Positions 8,640 through 18,072 of a stretch of 64,000 nt of DNA are shown piece after piece (the stretch's first letter is position 1; each line of letters begins with the position of its first letter). The translations under genes were made by a program, and so were the position numbers. The stretch is from Paludicola sp. MB14-C6 (GTDB lineage Bacteria > Bacillota > Clostridia > Oscillospirales > Ruminococcaceae). The stretch is from contig NZ_CP133133.1 in NCBI RefSeq assembly GCF_030908625.1, positions 1,302,001-1,366,000 of the forward strand, written 5' to 3'. The notes below the pieces were generated by a model. It had not been told where the DNA came from. It was given only the letters and a program-made list of their open reading frames with translations, and did no database searches.

Positions 8640-10031
8640 TTACTTCTTGCTTTTAATATATTCATCTATTGCTTTTGCAGCTTGTTTTCCAGCACCCATT
8701 GCAAGTATAACAGTTGCAGCACCTGTTACTGCATCGCCACCTGCATAAACACCTTCACGAGAGGTTAACCCATCATCGCCGTTTGTAATAATACAACCAT
8801 GACGATTTGTATCAAGTCCCGGTGTAGTACTTCTGATTAATGGGTTAGGGCTTGTACCGATAGACATAATCATTGTATCAACATCAAGTACAAATTCACT
8901 GTTTGCTTTTTCAATAGGGCGACGGCGTCCGCTTTCATCTGGTGCACCAAGTTCCATTTCTACGCATTTCATTCCGCAAACCATACCCTTTTCATCACCA
9001 AGCACCTCAACAGGATTTGTCAGCGTTTTAAAGATAATGCCTTCCTCTTCAGCATGTTCTACTTCTTCTTTACGTGCAGGAAGCTCTTCCATGCCACGGC
9101 GGTATACAATATAAACTTTCTCGGCACCAAGACGTTTTGCTGAACGAGCAGCGTCCATTGCTACGTTACCACCGCCAACAACCGCAACACTGTTACTTTT
9201 TTTAATTGGTGTTTTACTGTCAGCTTTGTATGCCTTCATTAAGTTGACACGAGTTAAGTATTCATTTGCTGAATATACACCGTTTAAGCTTTCACCTTGA
9301 ATATTCATAAAACGAGGAAGACCTGCTCCACTTCCGATATATACTGCTTCATTCCCCATTTCAAAAAGCTCATCTATTGTTAATACTTTACCGATCACCA
9401 TATTGGTTTCAATGTCTACGCCCATTGCCTTTAGTCCATCAATTTCTTTTTGAACGATTGCTTTTGGCAAACGGAATTCAGGTATACCATACATTAAAAC
9501 GCCGCCGGCAACATGCAATGCCTCATAAACAGTAACTTTATAGCCAAGCTTTGCTAAATCGCCCGCTGCAGTCAAACCTGTAGGGCCTGCACCGATGATT
9601 GCTACTTTGTGTCCGTTAGAAGTCGGAACAGTTGGCACTACTTTACTATGTTCACGATGATAATCAGCAACAAATCGTTCTAGACGTCCTATTCCAACGC
9701 TTTCACCTTTAATACCTCGCACGCATTTACCTTCACATTGATTTTCTTGAGGACATACACGGCCGCATACTGCAGGAAGTGCACTGCTCGCACTTAAAAT
9801 TTCATATGCACCTTCCATATCTTCTTCTGCTACTTTTTTAATAAATGCAGGAATATCAATAGAAACTGGACATGCATTCACACAAGGCTTTTTCGGACAG
9901 TTCAAGCAACGCTTTGCCTCTTCAACAGCCATCTCATATGTATACCCCAAAGCAACCTCTTTGAAGTTTTTATTTCTTACCAATGGATCTTGTACGGGCA
10001 TTTCACATTTTTTAGGATTCATATTAGGCAT
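8640..10031 (-). CDS. nfnB: NfnB-type NADPH subunit (annotated widely as glutamate synthase small subunit)
   Basis: 463 residues. N-terminal cysteines C42, C45, C50, C54 and C89, C93, C99, C103 fit two 4Fe-4S clusters. A GAGPTG FAD motif is at 147-152 and a second dinucleotide motif, VVGGGNVAMDA, at about 285. This fold is shared by glutamate synthase beta subunits and NfnB. The gene immediately downstream of an NfnA-type gene (two bases apart) with no large glutamate synthase subunit nearby argues for NfnAB, the electron-bifurcating NADH-dependent ferredoxin:NADP+ oxidoreductase, in the cytoplasm. NfnB houses the bifurcating FAD and NADP(H) site. Confidence 0.88.
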   Translation of the reverse strand: MPNMNPKKCEMPVQDPLVRNKNFKEVALGYTYEMAVEEAKRCLNCPKKPCVNACPVSIDIPAFIKKVAEEDMEGAYEILSASSALPAVCGRVCPQENQCEGKCVRGIKGESVGIGRLERFVADYHREHSKVVPTVPTSNGHKVAIIGAGPTGLTAAGDLAKLGYKVTVYEALHVAGGVLMYGIPEFRLPKAIVQKEIDGLKAMGVDIETNMVIGKVLTIDELFEMGNEAVYIGSGAGLPRFMNIQGESLNGVYSANEYLTRVNLMKAYKADSKTPIKKSNSVAVVGGGNVAMDAARSAKRLGAEKVYIVYRRGMEELPARKEEVEHAEEEGIIFKTLTNPVEVLGDEKGMVCGMKCVEMELGAPDESGRRRPIEKANSEFVLDVDTMIMSIGTSPNPLIRSTTPGLDTNRHGCIITNGDDGLTSREGVYAGGDAVTGAATVILAMGAGKQAAKAIDEYIKSKK

Positions 10032-10033
10032 AA

Positions 10034-10876
10034 TTATTTTACCTCCTTATTTAATAGGTTGCAGGAGGATTCTCTTGCATGTGCTTCAAAATCCTTGTAC
10101 ATGGAACCACGATGCATTGCTTCATCAAAGTCCACTAAATGGCCATCAAAATCAGGGCCATCAACACATGCAAATTTGGTTTCCCCACCAACAGTTAATC
10201 GACAACCGCCGCACATACCCGTACCATCAATCATAATAGGATTCATGCTGACTGTTGTTTTAATATCATATTTTTTTGTAACTTGACAAACAAATTTCAT
10301 CATAAGAAGTGGACCAATTGTAATTACTTCATCATACTGATTTCCATTGTTAATCAGCTGTTCAAGTGCATTTGTTACAAGCCCTTTTTCACCATAGCTT
10401 CCGTCATCAGTCATCATAACAAGCTTATCACTTACAGCGTTAAAATCATCTTCTAATATCACTAAATCTTTATTTCGAAATCCAATAATACTGTGAACTT
10501 CGCAACCAAGCTCATGTAGTTTTTTTGCAACCGGATAAGCGATTGCACATCCAACGCCACCACCTACAACGGCAACTTTTTTCAATCCGTCCAAATGGCT
10601 TGCAGTTCCCAAAGGACCTACGAAGTCATGAACATATTCGCCTTCTTTTAACGAATTAAGCTCCATTGTTCCAGCGCCAACAATTTGGAATATAATTGTT
10701 ACTGTTCCTGCCTCTCGGTTATAATCCGCAACAGTCAACGGAATGCGTTCGCTGTCATCTTTAGCACGAACAATAATAAATTGTCCCGGTTGTGCTTTTT
10801 TTGCAATTAACGGTGCACTGATTACCATTTTAGTAACAGTGGAGTTAAGAGCTGTTTTTTCTACTATTTTAAACAT
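10034..10876 (-). CDS. nfnA: NfnA-type FAD/NAD/2Fe-2S subunit
   Basis: 280 residues, ferredoxin-reductase fold as in dihydroorotate dehydrogenase PyrK and sulfide dehydrogenase SudB. The FAD domain includes ERIPLTVAD (about 43-51), and the NAD domain VAVVGGGVGCAIAYP (about 101-115). C222, C225 and C237 are 2Fe-2S ligands; in the Nfn family the fourth ligand is an aspartate, and D217 is a candidate. The gene is first in a two-gene operon, with NfnB starting two bases after the stop. NfnAB couples NADH, NADPH and ferredoxin pools in clostridial fermentation. PyrK is unlikely because no pyrD is adjacent. Confidence 0.87.
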   Translation of the reverse strand: MFKIVEKTALNSTVTKMVISAPLIAKKAQPGQFIIVRAKDDSERIPLTVADYNREAGTVTIIFQIVGAGTMELNSLKEGEYVHDFVGPLGTASHLDGLKKVAVVGGGVGCAIAYPVAKKLHELGCEVHSIIGFRNKDLVILEDDFNAVSDKLVMMTDDGSYGEKGLVTNALEQLINNGNQYDEVITIGPLLMMKFVCQVTKKYDIKTTVSMNPIMIDGTGMCGGCRLTVGGETKFACVDGPDFDGHLVDFDEAMHRGSMYKDFEAHARESSCNLLNKEVK

Positions 10877-10950
10877 ATTCTAATACCTTTCCATTTTTAT
10901 AAGTATTCATTATCCTCATATGTACTCTACTACATATTTAACAACTATTA

Positions 10951-10983
10951 AGCAAAAAACAAAGCCACGTTTTGCAGCTTTGT
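10951..10983 (-). terminator. Terminator of the alcohol dehydrogenase gene
   Basis: ACAAAGC (10959-10965) pairs with GCTTTGT (10977-10983). On the minus strand the stem is followed by TTTTTGCTT. It lies 44 bases beyond the stop of the dehydrogenase gene and before nfnA. Confidence 0.75.
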
Positions 10984-11026
10984 CTTTTGTCATACATTGC
11001 ATTCTCAGTCATTCAAACTTATGAAA

Positions 11027-12217
11027 CTAAAAGTTAATTGTTTCATCAAAGTATACAGCTTTTAATAGTTTTTCCATTTCCTCTTGCGTTGGAATACGAG
11101 GATTGGAACCTGTACAAGCATCACTGATAGAAAGCTCGGCAACTTTTGCTAATTTATCCATATATTCTTTTTCGTCTATAATGCCGCCCTCATAATCTTT
11201 GATACACATAGGAATATTTAAAGCAACATTCATAGAACGAATTTCAGCTATTAACGCATCTACTAACTCAGTTGTAGTTGAACCTTTTAATCCAATAAAA
11301 CGTGCAATATCAGCATAACGCTCTGCAGCTTGTTCATTTTTTGAATTGAATTTAATTACTTTTGGAAGATACATCGCATTTGCACAGCCATGTACAATAT
11401 GTCCACCTTTATAAGCCGCACCTGTTTTATGAGCCATTGAGTGAACAATACCAAGTAGTGCATTAGAGAAAGCCATACCAGCAAGACATTGTGCATTATG
11501 CATACGATCACGTGCATCCATGTCACCGTTATATGATTTAATTAAAAATTCATGAATCATTTTAATTGCATGTAAAGCAAGAGGATCTGTATAATCACAA
11601 TTTAAAGTTGAAACATATGCTTCAACTGCATGTGTCATTGCGTCCATACCTGTATGAGCAGTTAGTTTTTGTGGCATTTTTTCTGCAAGATCAGGATCAA
11701 CGATAGCAACATCAGGAGTGATATTAAAATCAGCCATTGGGTATTTAATTCCCTTAGCATAATCAGTAATAACAGCAAATGCAGTTACTTCTGTTGCTGT
11801 ACCTGAAGTAGAAGGAATTGCGCAGAATTTAGCCTTTGTACGTAAAGTTGGGAAGTTAAAAGGAATAATCAAATCCTCAAATGTTACTTCAGGGTATTCA
11901 TAGAAAGCCCACATTGCTTTAGCTGCATCAATTGGTGATCCACCGCCCATTGCAACAATCCAATCTGGTTGAAACTCTTGCATTGCTTTTGCGCCTTTCA
12001 TTACTGTCTCAACACTTGGATCCGGCTCAACATTTTCAAAAAGTTGTACTTCCATCCCTGCTTCTTTTAAATTGTTAACAACAATATCAAGAAAGCCAAA
12101 GCGTTTCATGCTTCCGCCACCAACGACTACGATAGCTTTTTTTCCTTTAAAGTTTTTCAGCTCATCAATTGAGCCTTTTCCATGGTATAAATCTCTTGGT
12201 AAAGTAAAGCGTGCCAT
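11027..12217 (-). CDS. Iron-containing (group III) alcohol dehydrogenase
   Basis: 396 residues. The N-terminal nucleotide-binding region has KAIVVVGGGSMKRFGF and AMGGGSPIDAAKA. Metal-site motifs are DAMTHAVEAY, HSMAHKTGAAY and HGCANAMYLP, which supply the Asp and His ligands. These enzymes reduce aldehydes such as acetaldehyde or butyraldehyde to alcohols with NAD(P)H; this one resembles single-domain clostridial butanol/ethanol dehydrogenases rather than the bifunctional AdhE. It is divergent from a LysR regulator over a 255-base gap, which suggests control by that regulator. A GGAGG site precedes the start. Confidence 0.9.
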   Translation of the reverse strand: MARFTLPRDLYHGKGSIDELKNFKGKKAIVVVGGGSMKRFGFLDIVVNNLKEAGMEVQLFENVEPDPSVETVMKGAKAMQEFQPDWIVAMGGGSPIDAAKAMWAFYEYPEVTFEDLIIPFNFPTLRTKAKFCAIPSTSGTATEVTAFAVITDYAKGIKYPMADFNITPDVAIVDPDLAEKMPQKLTAHTGMDAMTHAVEAYVSTLNCDYTDPLALHAIKMIHEFLIKSYNGDMDARDRMHNAQCLAGMAFSNALLGIVHSMAHKTGAAYKGGHIVHGCANAMYLPKVIKFNSKNEQAAERYADIARFIGLKGSTTTELVDALIAEIRSMNVALNIPMCIKDYEGGIIDEKEYMDKLAKVAELSISDACTGSNPRIPTQEEMEKLLKAVYFDETINF

Positions 12218-12262
12218 AATAAACTTCCTCCAATAAATATATTTTTCAATACGGATTTTTTG

Positions 12263-12293
12263 TCTTATATCTTAATCATATAAGAATATTAAG
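12263..12293. promoter_or_regulatory. Overlapping palindromes between the alcohol dehydrogenase and LysR genes
   Basis: TCTTATAT (12263-12270) pairs with ATATAAGA (12278-12285), and CTTAAT (12271-12276) pairs with ATTAAG (12288-12293). The 255-base gap is very AT-rich and must carry both promoters. LysR-type regulators bind dyads in such gaps, so these are candidate operators. Confidence 0.4.
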
Positions 12294-12472
12294 ACTATAA
12301 AAATAGTTACATGTATGGTATAATAAATTTATAATACAGTTCTTTTATCATAAATTATGTATACTATTTCATCCTTGTTATAATTTTAACATACTAAGAT
12401 ATTCTTTTGAAATGTTTATTATATATGTTTGTTATATATTGAACGAATAGATAAATTTGGGAGGGTTATATT

Positions 12473-13399
12473 TTGAATTTACAACAATTGCGTTATGTTA
12501 TTGAAGTCGAAAGATCATGTAGTATTACTTCTGCAGCAAAAAATTTATTCATGGGACAGCCTAATTTAAGCAAAAGCATAAAAGAATTGGAAAGCGAAAT
12601 CGGCATCACCTTGTTTTCACGTAATTCAAGAGGAGTCGAGCCTACCCCCGAAGGAATGCAATTTTTACGATATGCCAAAAATATTTTAAACCAAATGGAT
12701 GAACTCAAAAATCTTTATACTCCCCAACAGGAAAATTCAATTAAATTGAATATCAGCGTACCAAGAGCAACCTATGTTTCAGTTGCATTCAGCAAGTTTT
12801 TAAACACACTTAGTCGAAACGTTCCTTTGGATATTAAATATAAAGAAACCAACAGCGTTAGTGCAATTTCAAATGTTAGTTGCGATGATTCCTCTATTGC
12901 TCTTGTTCGTTACCAAAACATATATGAAGAATACTTTTTAAATTTGATGAAAGAAAACAATCTTCAATATGAAGTAATCTGCGAATTTCAAATGTGTGTT
13001 ATGATGAGCAAAAATCATCCACTTGCTAAGCTCCCTGATATTCCATATCATCTTCTTTCTGAGTTTATAGAAATAGCACATGGGGACTTCCAAATCCCAT
13101 CAATACCGCCAAACAAAACCAATAAATTATTAAGCCAACGTGCTGCAAGCCGTATATACGTTTATGACAGAGGGAGTCAATTCGATTTTTTAAACCGTGT
13201 TAATGGAACTTATCTTTGGGTTAGCCCCGTCCCTCAAGAAGAGTTGGACCTTCACGGCCTTGTTCAAAAGAAATGTAGTGATGTTGGGTTAAGCAAAGAT
13301 ATTGTTGTATATCGCAATAGAAGCCAGTTAAAATCATATGAACTTCAATTTATAGAGATTTTAAAAGATGCTACAAAAGATATCAAAAACATAAAATAA
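12473..13399 (+). CDS. LysR-family transcriptional regulator
   Basis: 308 residues. The N-terminal winged helix-turn-helix is textbook: MNLQQLRYVIEVE, then SITSAAKNLFMGQPNLSKSI and the wing with TLFSRNSRGVEPTPEG. The C-terminal two-lobed effector domain follows. The start is TTG at 12473 with GGGAGGG upstream. It is divergent from the Fe-alcohol dehydrogenase gene and is its likely regulator; the effector is unknown. Its downstream end meets a palindrome later used as an IS1182 target. Confidence 0.9.
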   Translation: MNLQQLRYVIEVERSCSITSAAKNLFMGQPNLSKSIKELESEIGITLFSRNSRGVEPTPEGMQFLRYAKNILNQMDELKNLYTPQQENSIKLNISVPRATYVSVAFSKFLNTLSRNVPLDIKYKETNSVSAISNVSCDDSSIALVRYQNIYEEYFLNLMKENNLQYEVICEFQMCVMMSKNHPLAKLPDIPYHLLSEFIEIAHGDFQIPSIPPNKTNKLLSQRAASRIYVYDRGSQFDFLNRVNGTYLWVSPVPQEELDLHGLVQKKCSDVGLSKDIVVYRNRSQLKSYELQFIEILKDATKDIKNIK

Positions 13400-13483
13400 A
13401 TAATGATATCTAATAAAATACAGTCTTTTCAAAACCTTTAAAATGGATTTGCTAAAAATCAAATACAAAATATAATTAGTAGA

Positions 13484-13511
13484 AGGCAAATGATAATAGT
13501 ATCATTTGCCT
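13484..13511. repeat. 28-bp palindromic target-site duplication, left copy (IS1182 copy 1)
   Basis: A 12-bp-arm palindrome, AGGCAAATGATA-ATAG-TATCATTTGCCT, identical to 15037-15064. The uninterrupted site would be a terminator-like hairpin between the convergent LysR and LRR genes. Confidence 0.9.
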
Positions 13512-14953
13512 CAGTCTGAAGAAAAAGCCCGATTTTGGCGTAACCAAAGTCGGGCTTTTGAATATATGGTTGAAAATTTGAAAAAAGTGGAAAGGATACA
13601 AAAAGGAGAGTTCACCCTCCACTTATGTATTGCCAGCTTTTTAAGGTTCATGCACGCAAATTTAAGCCTAACCCAGTTTGTTACTTGGGCAAGACCTCGA
13701 TAAGGTGTATAACGCATTGCGTATTTTTCTTTCGCATCAGCAAAAACTCGCTCAATCGTTTCTTTTCGCTGTGCATAAAGATCTTTGTATTTTATTGCAT
13801 AACGAATATCTGAAACTTGCTCTAAGTACTCATGCCAAACATGAACTGTGTATTGTTTCTGGAATTCTTTACTTTCAGTGCATTTGTAACGAAACCCACA
13901 GATTTTACAGTCGTTTGGATTGCTTTTAAATTCTTTGTATCCTTCTCTATTCGTGGTGGAATAGTGTAAAACTTTATTGTTTGGACATACTACACAGTCA
14001 AAATATTCATCATATGAAAAATCATATTTCTTAAAAAAGCCTTGTTTTGTCATTGGTCTACGATATGGTACTAATAAATCTTTTCCATCATCTATAAGTC
14101 TTTTTGCAATATAGGGAGTATTGTAGGCACTATCTGCCACTATTGTTTGGATTTCGGGGTGGTTTTCTTTTAATTTATCATACAAATCATCGAATGCTAC
14201 GCTGTCATGTACATTGCCTGCTGTTACATGAACATCTACAATGTAGCCTTTTTTGTCACAAGCTGTATGTGCTTCATAAGCAAGGCATTTCTTATGCTCT
14301 CCTTTATGAAATACACCGCTTTCAGGGTCAGTGGTTGATTCATTGATGATTTTTTCTTCTATTTTAGGTGGCTTTGTATCGTCAAATGGCTTTTTTTTAT
14401 GTTCTTCTCTATCTTTATTGATTTCGTCCATTAGTTGTTTCTCATAATGTTTTGCTGCTACGGGGATTGATTTCTTTACAACCTTTTTTATATTTGCATT
14501 TGCTTTTATATGGGTTCCATCTACAAATACCACCTCTGGGTCAAGATATCCCATATCATTGATTTCATTCAATATCCAGTTGAAAATGCATGCAATAGTA
14601 TTCTCGTTAAATCTATGTTTAAAGGCATAACTTATTGTTGTAAAGTGAGGTATTTGTTCTGTCATTAAATATCCTAAAAACCAACGATATGCACAGTTCA
14701 TTTGTACTTCTTCTACCAATTTGCGCAACGAACTTATTCCATACAAATGTTGTATTAAGACCATTTTGATTAGTACTACTGGGTCTATGCTTGGTCTTCC
14801 ATTATCTTTACAATACAAATCCTCTACGAAATCATATATATGACAGAAATCCACTGCACTATCTATTTTTCTAAGCAAATGTTCTGCTGGAATAAATTCT
14901 TCTAAGCACAAAAACTCTACTTGTGTTCGGTCTTTTTTAGCTTTAACTAACAT
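13511..14953 (-). CDS. IS1182-family transposase
   Basis: 480 residues, DDE transposase. Putative catalytic acids lie in VFVDGTHIKANA, IVADSAYNTP and ETIERVFADAKEKYAMRYT. The N-terminal helical domain starts MLVKAKKDRTQVEFL. Cysteine pairs (CVVCPNN, CKICGFRYKC) form a zinc-knuckle-like insertion. The last base of the TGA stop codon (complement of 13511) is supplied by the target duplication, not by the element. Protein identical to that at 32404-33846, so both copies are recent and potentially active. Confidence 0.92.
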   Translation of the reverse strand: MLVKAKKDRTQVEFLCLEEFIPAEHLLRKIDSAVDFCHIYDFVEDLYCKDNGRPSIDPVVLIKMVLIQHLYGISSLRKLVEEVQMNCAYRWFLGYLMTEQIPHFTTISYAFKHRFNENTIACIFNWILNEINDMGYLDPEVVFVDGTHIKANANIKKVVKKSIPVAAKHYEKQLMDEINKDREEHKKKPFDDTKPPKIEEKIINESTTDPESGVFHKGEHKKCLAYEAHTACDKKGYIVDVHVTAGNVHDSVAFDDLYDKLKENHPEIQTIVADSAYNTPYIAKRLIDDGKDLLVPYRRPMTKQGFFKKYDFSYDEYFDCVVCPNNKVLHYSTTNREGYKEFKSNPNDCKICGFRYKCTESKEFQKQYTVHVWHEYLEQVSDIRYAIKYKDLYAQRKETIERVFADAKEKYAMRYTPYRGLAQVTNWVRLKFACMNLKKLAIHKWRVNSPFCILSTFFKFSTIYSKARLWLRQNRAFSSD

Positions 14954-15036
14954 TTAATCACCCTATTTAATTATACCATTTTTCGCGTCAAAAGTCCCCT
15001 AAATCATCAAATTTAGGGGACTTTTTCTACAAGCTG
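13512..15036 (-). mobile_element. IS1182-family insertion sequence, copy 1 (1525 bp)
   Basis: The ends are imperfect inverted repeats: CAGTCTGAAGAAAAAGCCCG at the left and, as the complement of the right end, CAGCTTGTAGAAAAAGTCCC. One transposase gene fills the element. The same 1525-bp element lies at 32321-33845 in the opposite orientation and encodes an identical protein. It is flanked by 28-bp direct copies of a palindrome. Confidence 0.93.
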
Positions 15037-15064
15037 AGGCAAATGATAATAGTATCATTTGCCT
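15037..15064. repeat. 28-bp palindromic target-site duplication, right copy (IS1182 copy 1)
   Basis: Identical to 13484-13511. It lies 30 bases beyond the stop codon of the disrupted LRR gene on the minus strand, so it probably was that gene's terminator. Confidence 0.9.
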
Positions 15065-15207
15065 TCTATAGTTAAATGGTATAATTTATAATGTTTATTC
15101 TGGTTTTCCTAATACAAGGTTTACGTTATCACTTGGTGACCAATCAATAATGGGGTTGTTTTTGAGTCCAATTATCGACAATTTATTCAAAGTTAAAATA
15201 GGTGTGA

Positions 15208-16690
15208 GAGACTCCCGAAAATTTTGTGTAAAAGTGAATAAGGTACTTCCAATCAGACAAGAATTAAGATAATAAATTCAAGTATGAAAGGAAGTATTTT
15301 TTTATGGAAAAGCAACCGAAAGAGTTATTAAAAGAGTATGTGAACAGCCAAAACTTCACAAGCACAACAGAGGTTATGCAGGCAATGAAAGAGATGTTCA
15401 AAGATGTTCTTCAGCAAGTTATGGATAGTGAATTAGACGAAGAATTGGGTTACCAAAAAAGTCAAAGAATAGCGAACGATGACGGAAAAAGCATGTCGAA
15501 AAATTATCGAAATGGATATTCAAAGAAAACAGTTAAAACACAACTTGGCGAAGTGGATATTAATGTTCCTCGTGATAGAAACGGTGAATTTGAACCACAA
15601 ATTATTGGTAAATATAATCGTAATGCTGACGGGATGGAAGAAAAAATTATTGCACTTTACTCTTGTGGCATGTCTCAACGAGATATTGCTGAACAAGTAA
15701 AAAATCTTTATGATGTAGAAATTTCAGATGGACTAGTAAGCAAGATAACAGAAAAAATAATGCCGGAAGTAACAGCATGGCAAAACCGTCCACTAGATAG
15801 TGTATACCCATTTGTGTTCATGGATGCAATACACTACAAAGTAAAAGAAAACAATCAGTTTGTAACGAAAGCAGCATATGTGGTTTTAGGAATTACACTT
15901 GAAGGAAATAAAGATATATTGGGCATTTGGATTGGAGAAAACGAGAGCTCAAAATTCTGGTTGAGCGTTATGAATGACTTGAAATCAAGGGGTTTGCAAG
16001 ATGTATACCTATTTTGTGTTGACGGTTTAAAAGGTTTTAAAGAAGCAATCAATGCAGCATATCCCAAAGCGCACATTCAACGTTGTATTATACATCAAAT
16101 TCGATATTCAACACGATATGTAGGATACAAAGATATCAAGAAGTTAATGGCAGATCTAAAACTAGTATATCAAGCTGTTACAGAGGAAGAAGCATTGAAT
16201 AATCTAATATCATTCAAAGAAAAATGGGGTAAAAGTTATCCTTCTTGCATAAAGAGTTGGGAGGATAACTGGGATATACTATCAACCTTTTTTGCATATC
16301 CAACTGATGTAAGGAAAATAATATACACAACTAATATTATTGAGGGATTAAACAGGCAGTTCAGACAAATAACCAAGAATAAACCATCATTTCAAAATGA
16401 TGATAGTTTAAAAAGGATACTGTATTTAGCTTCAAAAAAAATTGTCGAACGATGGACACAACGTTGTCGAAATTGGGACGTTGTTTTAAACCAATTAAAC
16501 ATCATGTTTTCGGACAGAATCGCTGGATGATTCTATGTTCATCCGCCAAAATTTAATGACAAAAGGGGCATGCCCCTTTTGTCATTAAATAAACTTGTTT
16601 CAACTAACCTATACACTATGTCAATTACTATTTTGTTCCTATTTCTTGTTCTGATTGTTTTTCTATTTACACAAAATTCTTGGTATACCC
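15208..16690 (+). mobile_element. IS256-family insertion sequence (about 1483 bp)
   Basis: The left end GAGACTCCCGAAAATTTTGTG and the complement of the right end, GGGTATACCAAGAATTTTGTG, share the inner ATTTTGTGTAAA motif typical of IS256 ends. The flanks AGGTGTGA (15200-15207) and AGGTGTGC (16691-16698) form an 8-bp duplication with one mismatch. One transposase gene is inside, followed by a terminator-like hairpin AAAAGGGGCATGCCCCTTTT at 16561-16580. It interrupts the LRR gene. Confidence 0.9.
15304..16530 (+). CDS. IS256-family (mutator-type) transposase
   Basis: 408 residues. The N-terminal region MQAMKEMFKDVLQQVMDSELDEELGY and the central FVFMDAIHYKVKENN, FCVDGLKGFKEAI and EGLNRQFRQITKNKPSF motifs carry the DDE acids of the IS256/MULE family. 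GAAAGGAAG precedes the ATG. Length matches intact family members (about 390-410 residues), so it is probably functional. Confidence 0.93.
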   Translation: MEKQPKELLKEYVNSQNFTSTTEVMQAMKEMFKDVLQQVMDSELDEELGYQKSQRIANDDGKSMSKNYRNGYSKKTVKTQLGEVDINVPRDRNGEFEPQIIGKYNRNADGMEEKIIALYSCGMSQRDIAEQVKNLYDVEISDGLVSKITEKIMPEVTAWQNRPLDSVYPFVFMDAIHYKVKENNQFVTKAAYVVLGITLEGNKDILGIWIGENESSKFWLSVMNDLKSRGLQDVYLFCVDGLKGFKEAINAAYPKAHIQRCIIHQIRYSTRYVGYKDIKKLMADLKLVYQAVTEEEALNNLISFKEKWGKSYPSCIKSWEDNWDILSTFFAYPTDVRKIIYTTNIIEGLNRQFRQITKNKPSFQNDDSLKRILYLASKKIVERWTQRCRNWDVVLNQLNIMFSDRIAG

Positions 16691-16769
16691 AGGTGTGCTT
16701 ATAAAATTATTATGTAGTCCAAGTATTGTAAGATTATTTAAGTTAGAAATTGGATTTATATCACTTATA

Positions 16770-17165
16770 TGATTTCCATCAAGATAAAGCTTATTTAAAT
16801 TCACTAATTTCTCAACAGCCATAATATTATTTATTTGATTATAACCAAGAAAAAGTTCTGTTAAGTTAATCATATCTGAAACAGGGCTTATATCTTGTAT
16901 TTTGTTTTCTTGAATAGAAAGGCTGTTCAGTTTTTTCAAACTTGTAATGGGAGTAATATTACTTATTTGATTTCCATCAAGATAAAGCTTATTTAAATTC
17001 ACTAATTTCTCAACAGCCATAATATTATTTATTTGATTATAACCAAGAAAAAGTTCTGTTAAGTTAATCATATCTGAAACAGGGCTTATATCTTGTATTT
17101 TGTTTTCTTGAATAGAAAGGCTGTTCAGTTTTTTCAAACTTGTAATGGGAGTAATATTACTTATT
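16770..17165 (-). repeat. 198-bp tandem duplication inside the LRR gene
   Basis: Two adjacent 198-bp units (16770-16967 and 16968-17165) are almost identical at DNA level and encode the same 66 residues, three LRR units. The near-identity shows a recent unequal duplication, unlike the other diverged LRR units in the gene. Confidence 0.88.
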
Positions 17166-17975
17166 TGATTTCTATCAAAATCAAGTTTTTCTAAATTGCT
17201 TAGGTTAGCTATTGGAGAGATATCACTTATTTTATTTTGATTTAGGTTAATATATCGCAATTCTGATAATTCAGCTAAAGGGCTAATATCACTAATGTTA
17301 TTATTATATATTTCAAGGCTTTCAAGCTTTTTTAAGTTTTTTAAGGGGGTTAAGTCACTTATATTACCCTCACCAATGGTAAGAGAGGTTAGGTTTGAAA
17401 AATATTTAATATCTGATAAATTATTTATTGAGTTATTTACACATTGAAATCTTTTTATTTTAGCACAGTCTCCAATAGTAATAACACCCGTTGGCTTGTT
17501 GAGGCTTATCCTAGCCACCTTTTCAAAGGTTTCATCTGACCATTTAATTGCATTATTACTATGTAAAAGTAAATTAAGCGTTTTATTATATTTGAGTTCA
17601 TTAACGACGCATGTTCTTATAACATTTGTGATTACTACAATTAAGATAATTCCTAATAAAATAATAGCTGAAATGATAATATACTTACTTTGTGTTTTTA
17701 ATTTCTTCATATAATAAAACTCCTTCTGTGGTTTCAGATTGCATATTAAGGTGATGACAAAAATCAAACAAACTTGAAGAAAGTTACATGATATAGTCTC
17801 ACAATTATTTTGTTTGTAATTAATATAATATCACTATACCCATTATATGTAAAGGAAAGCAATTCTATAAAGACTAGTCTAAAGTAGTTCATATACTATA
17901 AAATAAGTAATAGCTAGCATCGCAATATTTTTTCTTCCCAATTTAAGTTAATCTCTAAAAACGATAACAAAAAAA

Positions 17976-18001
17976 TAGTACAGTCTTTCCAAACTGTACT
18001 A
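17976..18001 (-). terminator. Terminator-like hairpin on the minus strand
   Basis: TAGTACAGT (17976-17984) pairs with ACTGTACTA (17993-18001); on the minus strand a run of seven T follows. It lies in the 362-base gap between the LRR gene start and the tRNA fragment. Confidence 0.75.
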
Positions 18002-18036
18002 CTTAAAGTTTTTATTTTTGTTTTAGGAACAAACAA

Positions 18037-18068
18037 AAATCCCCCTCGATTATTACCGAGAAGGATTT
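18037..18068 (-). terminator. Terminator-like hairpin just beyond the tRNA-Lys 3' end
   Basis: AAATCC...CTCG pairs with CGAG..GGATTT around a short loop; on the minus strand T-rich sequence follows. This is where the original tRNA gene's terminator should lie, so it belongs to the old chromosome side of the junction. Confidence 0.65.
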
Positions 18069-18072
18069 CTTT

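Larger units (their letters stand above)
15095..17710 (-). pseudogene. Leucine-rich-repeat membrane-anchored protein, interrupted by IS256-family element
   Basis: The 5' part runs from ATG 17710 (AAGGAG upstream) to 16691, and the 3' part from 15199 to a stop at 15095-15097. Joined across one copy of the 8-bp duplication, the frame is open and gives 374 residues ending GKPE. Residues about 12-32 form a membrane anchor. Then come about ten 22-residue leucine-rich repeats of the type LxxLxxLxLxxNxIxDIxPI, as in internalin-like proteins. As it stands, the 5' part reads into the IS and stops at 16667 after GYTKNFV. Surface-exposed LRR proteins usually bind proteins; the ligand is unknown. Confidence 0.85.
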
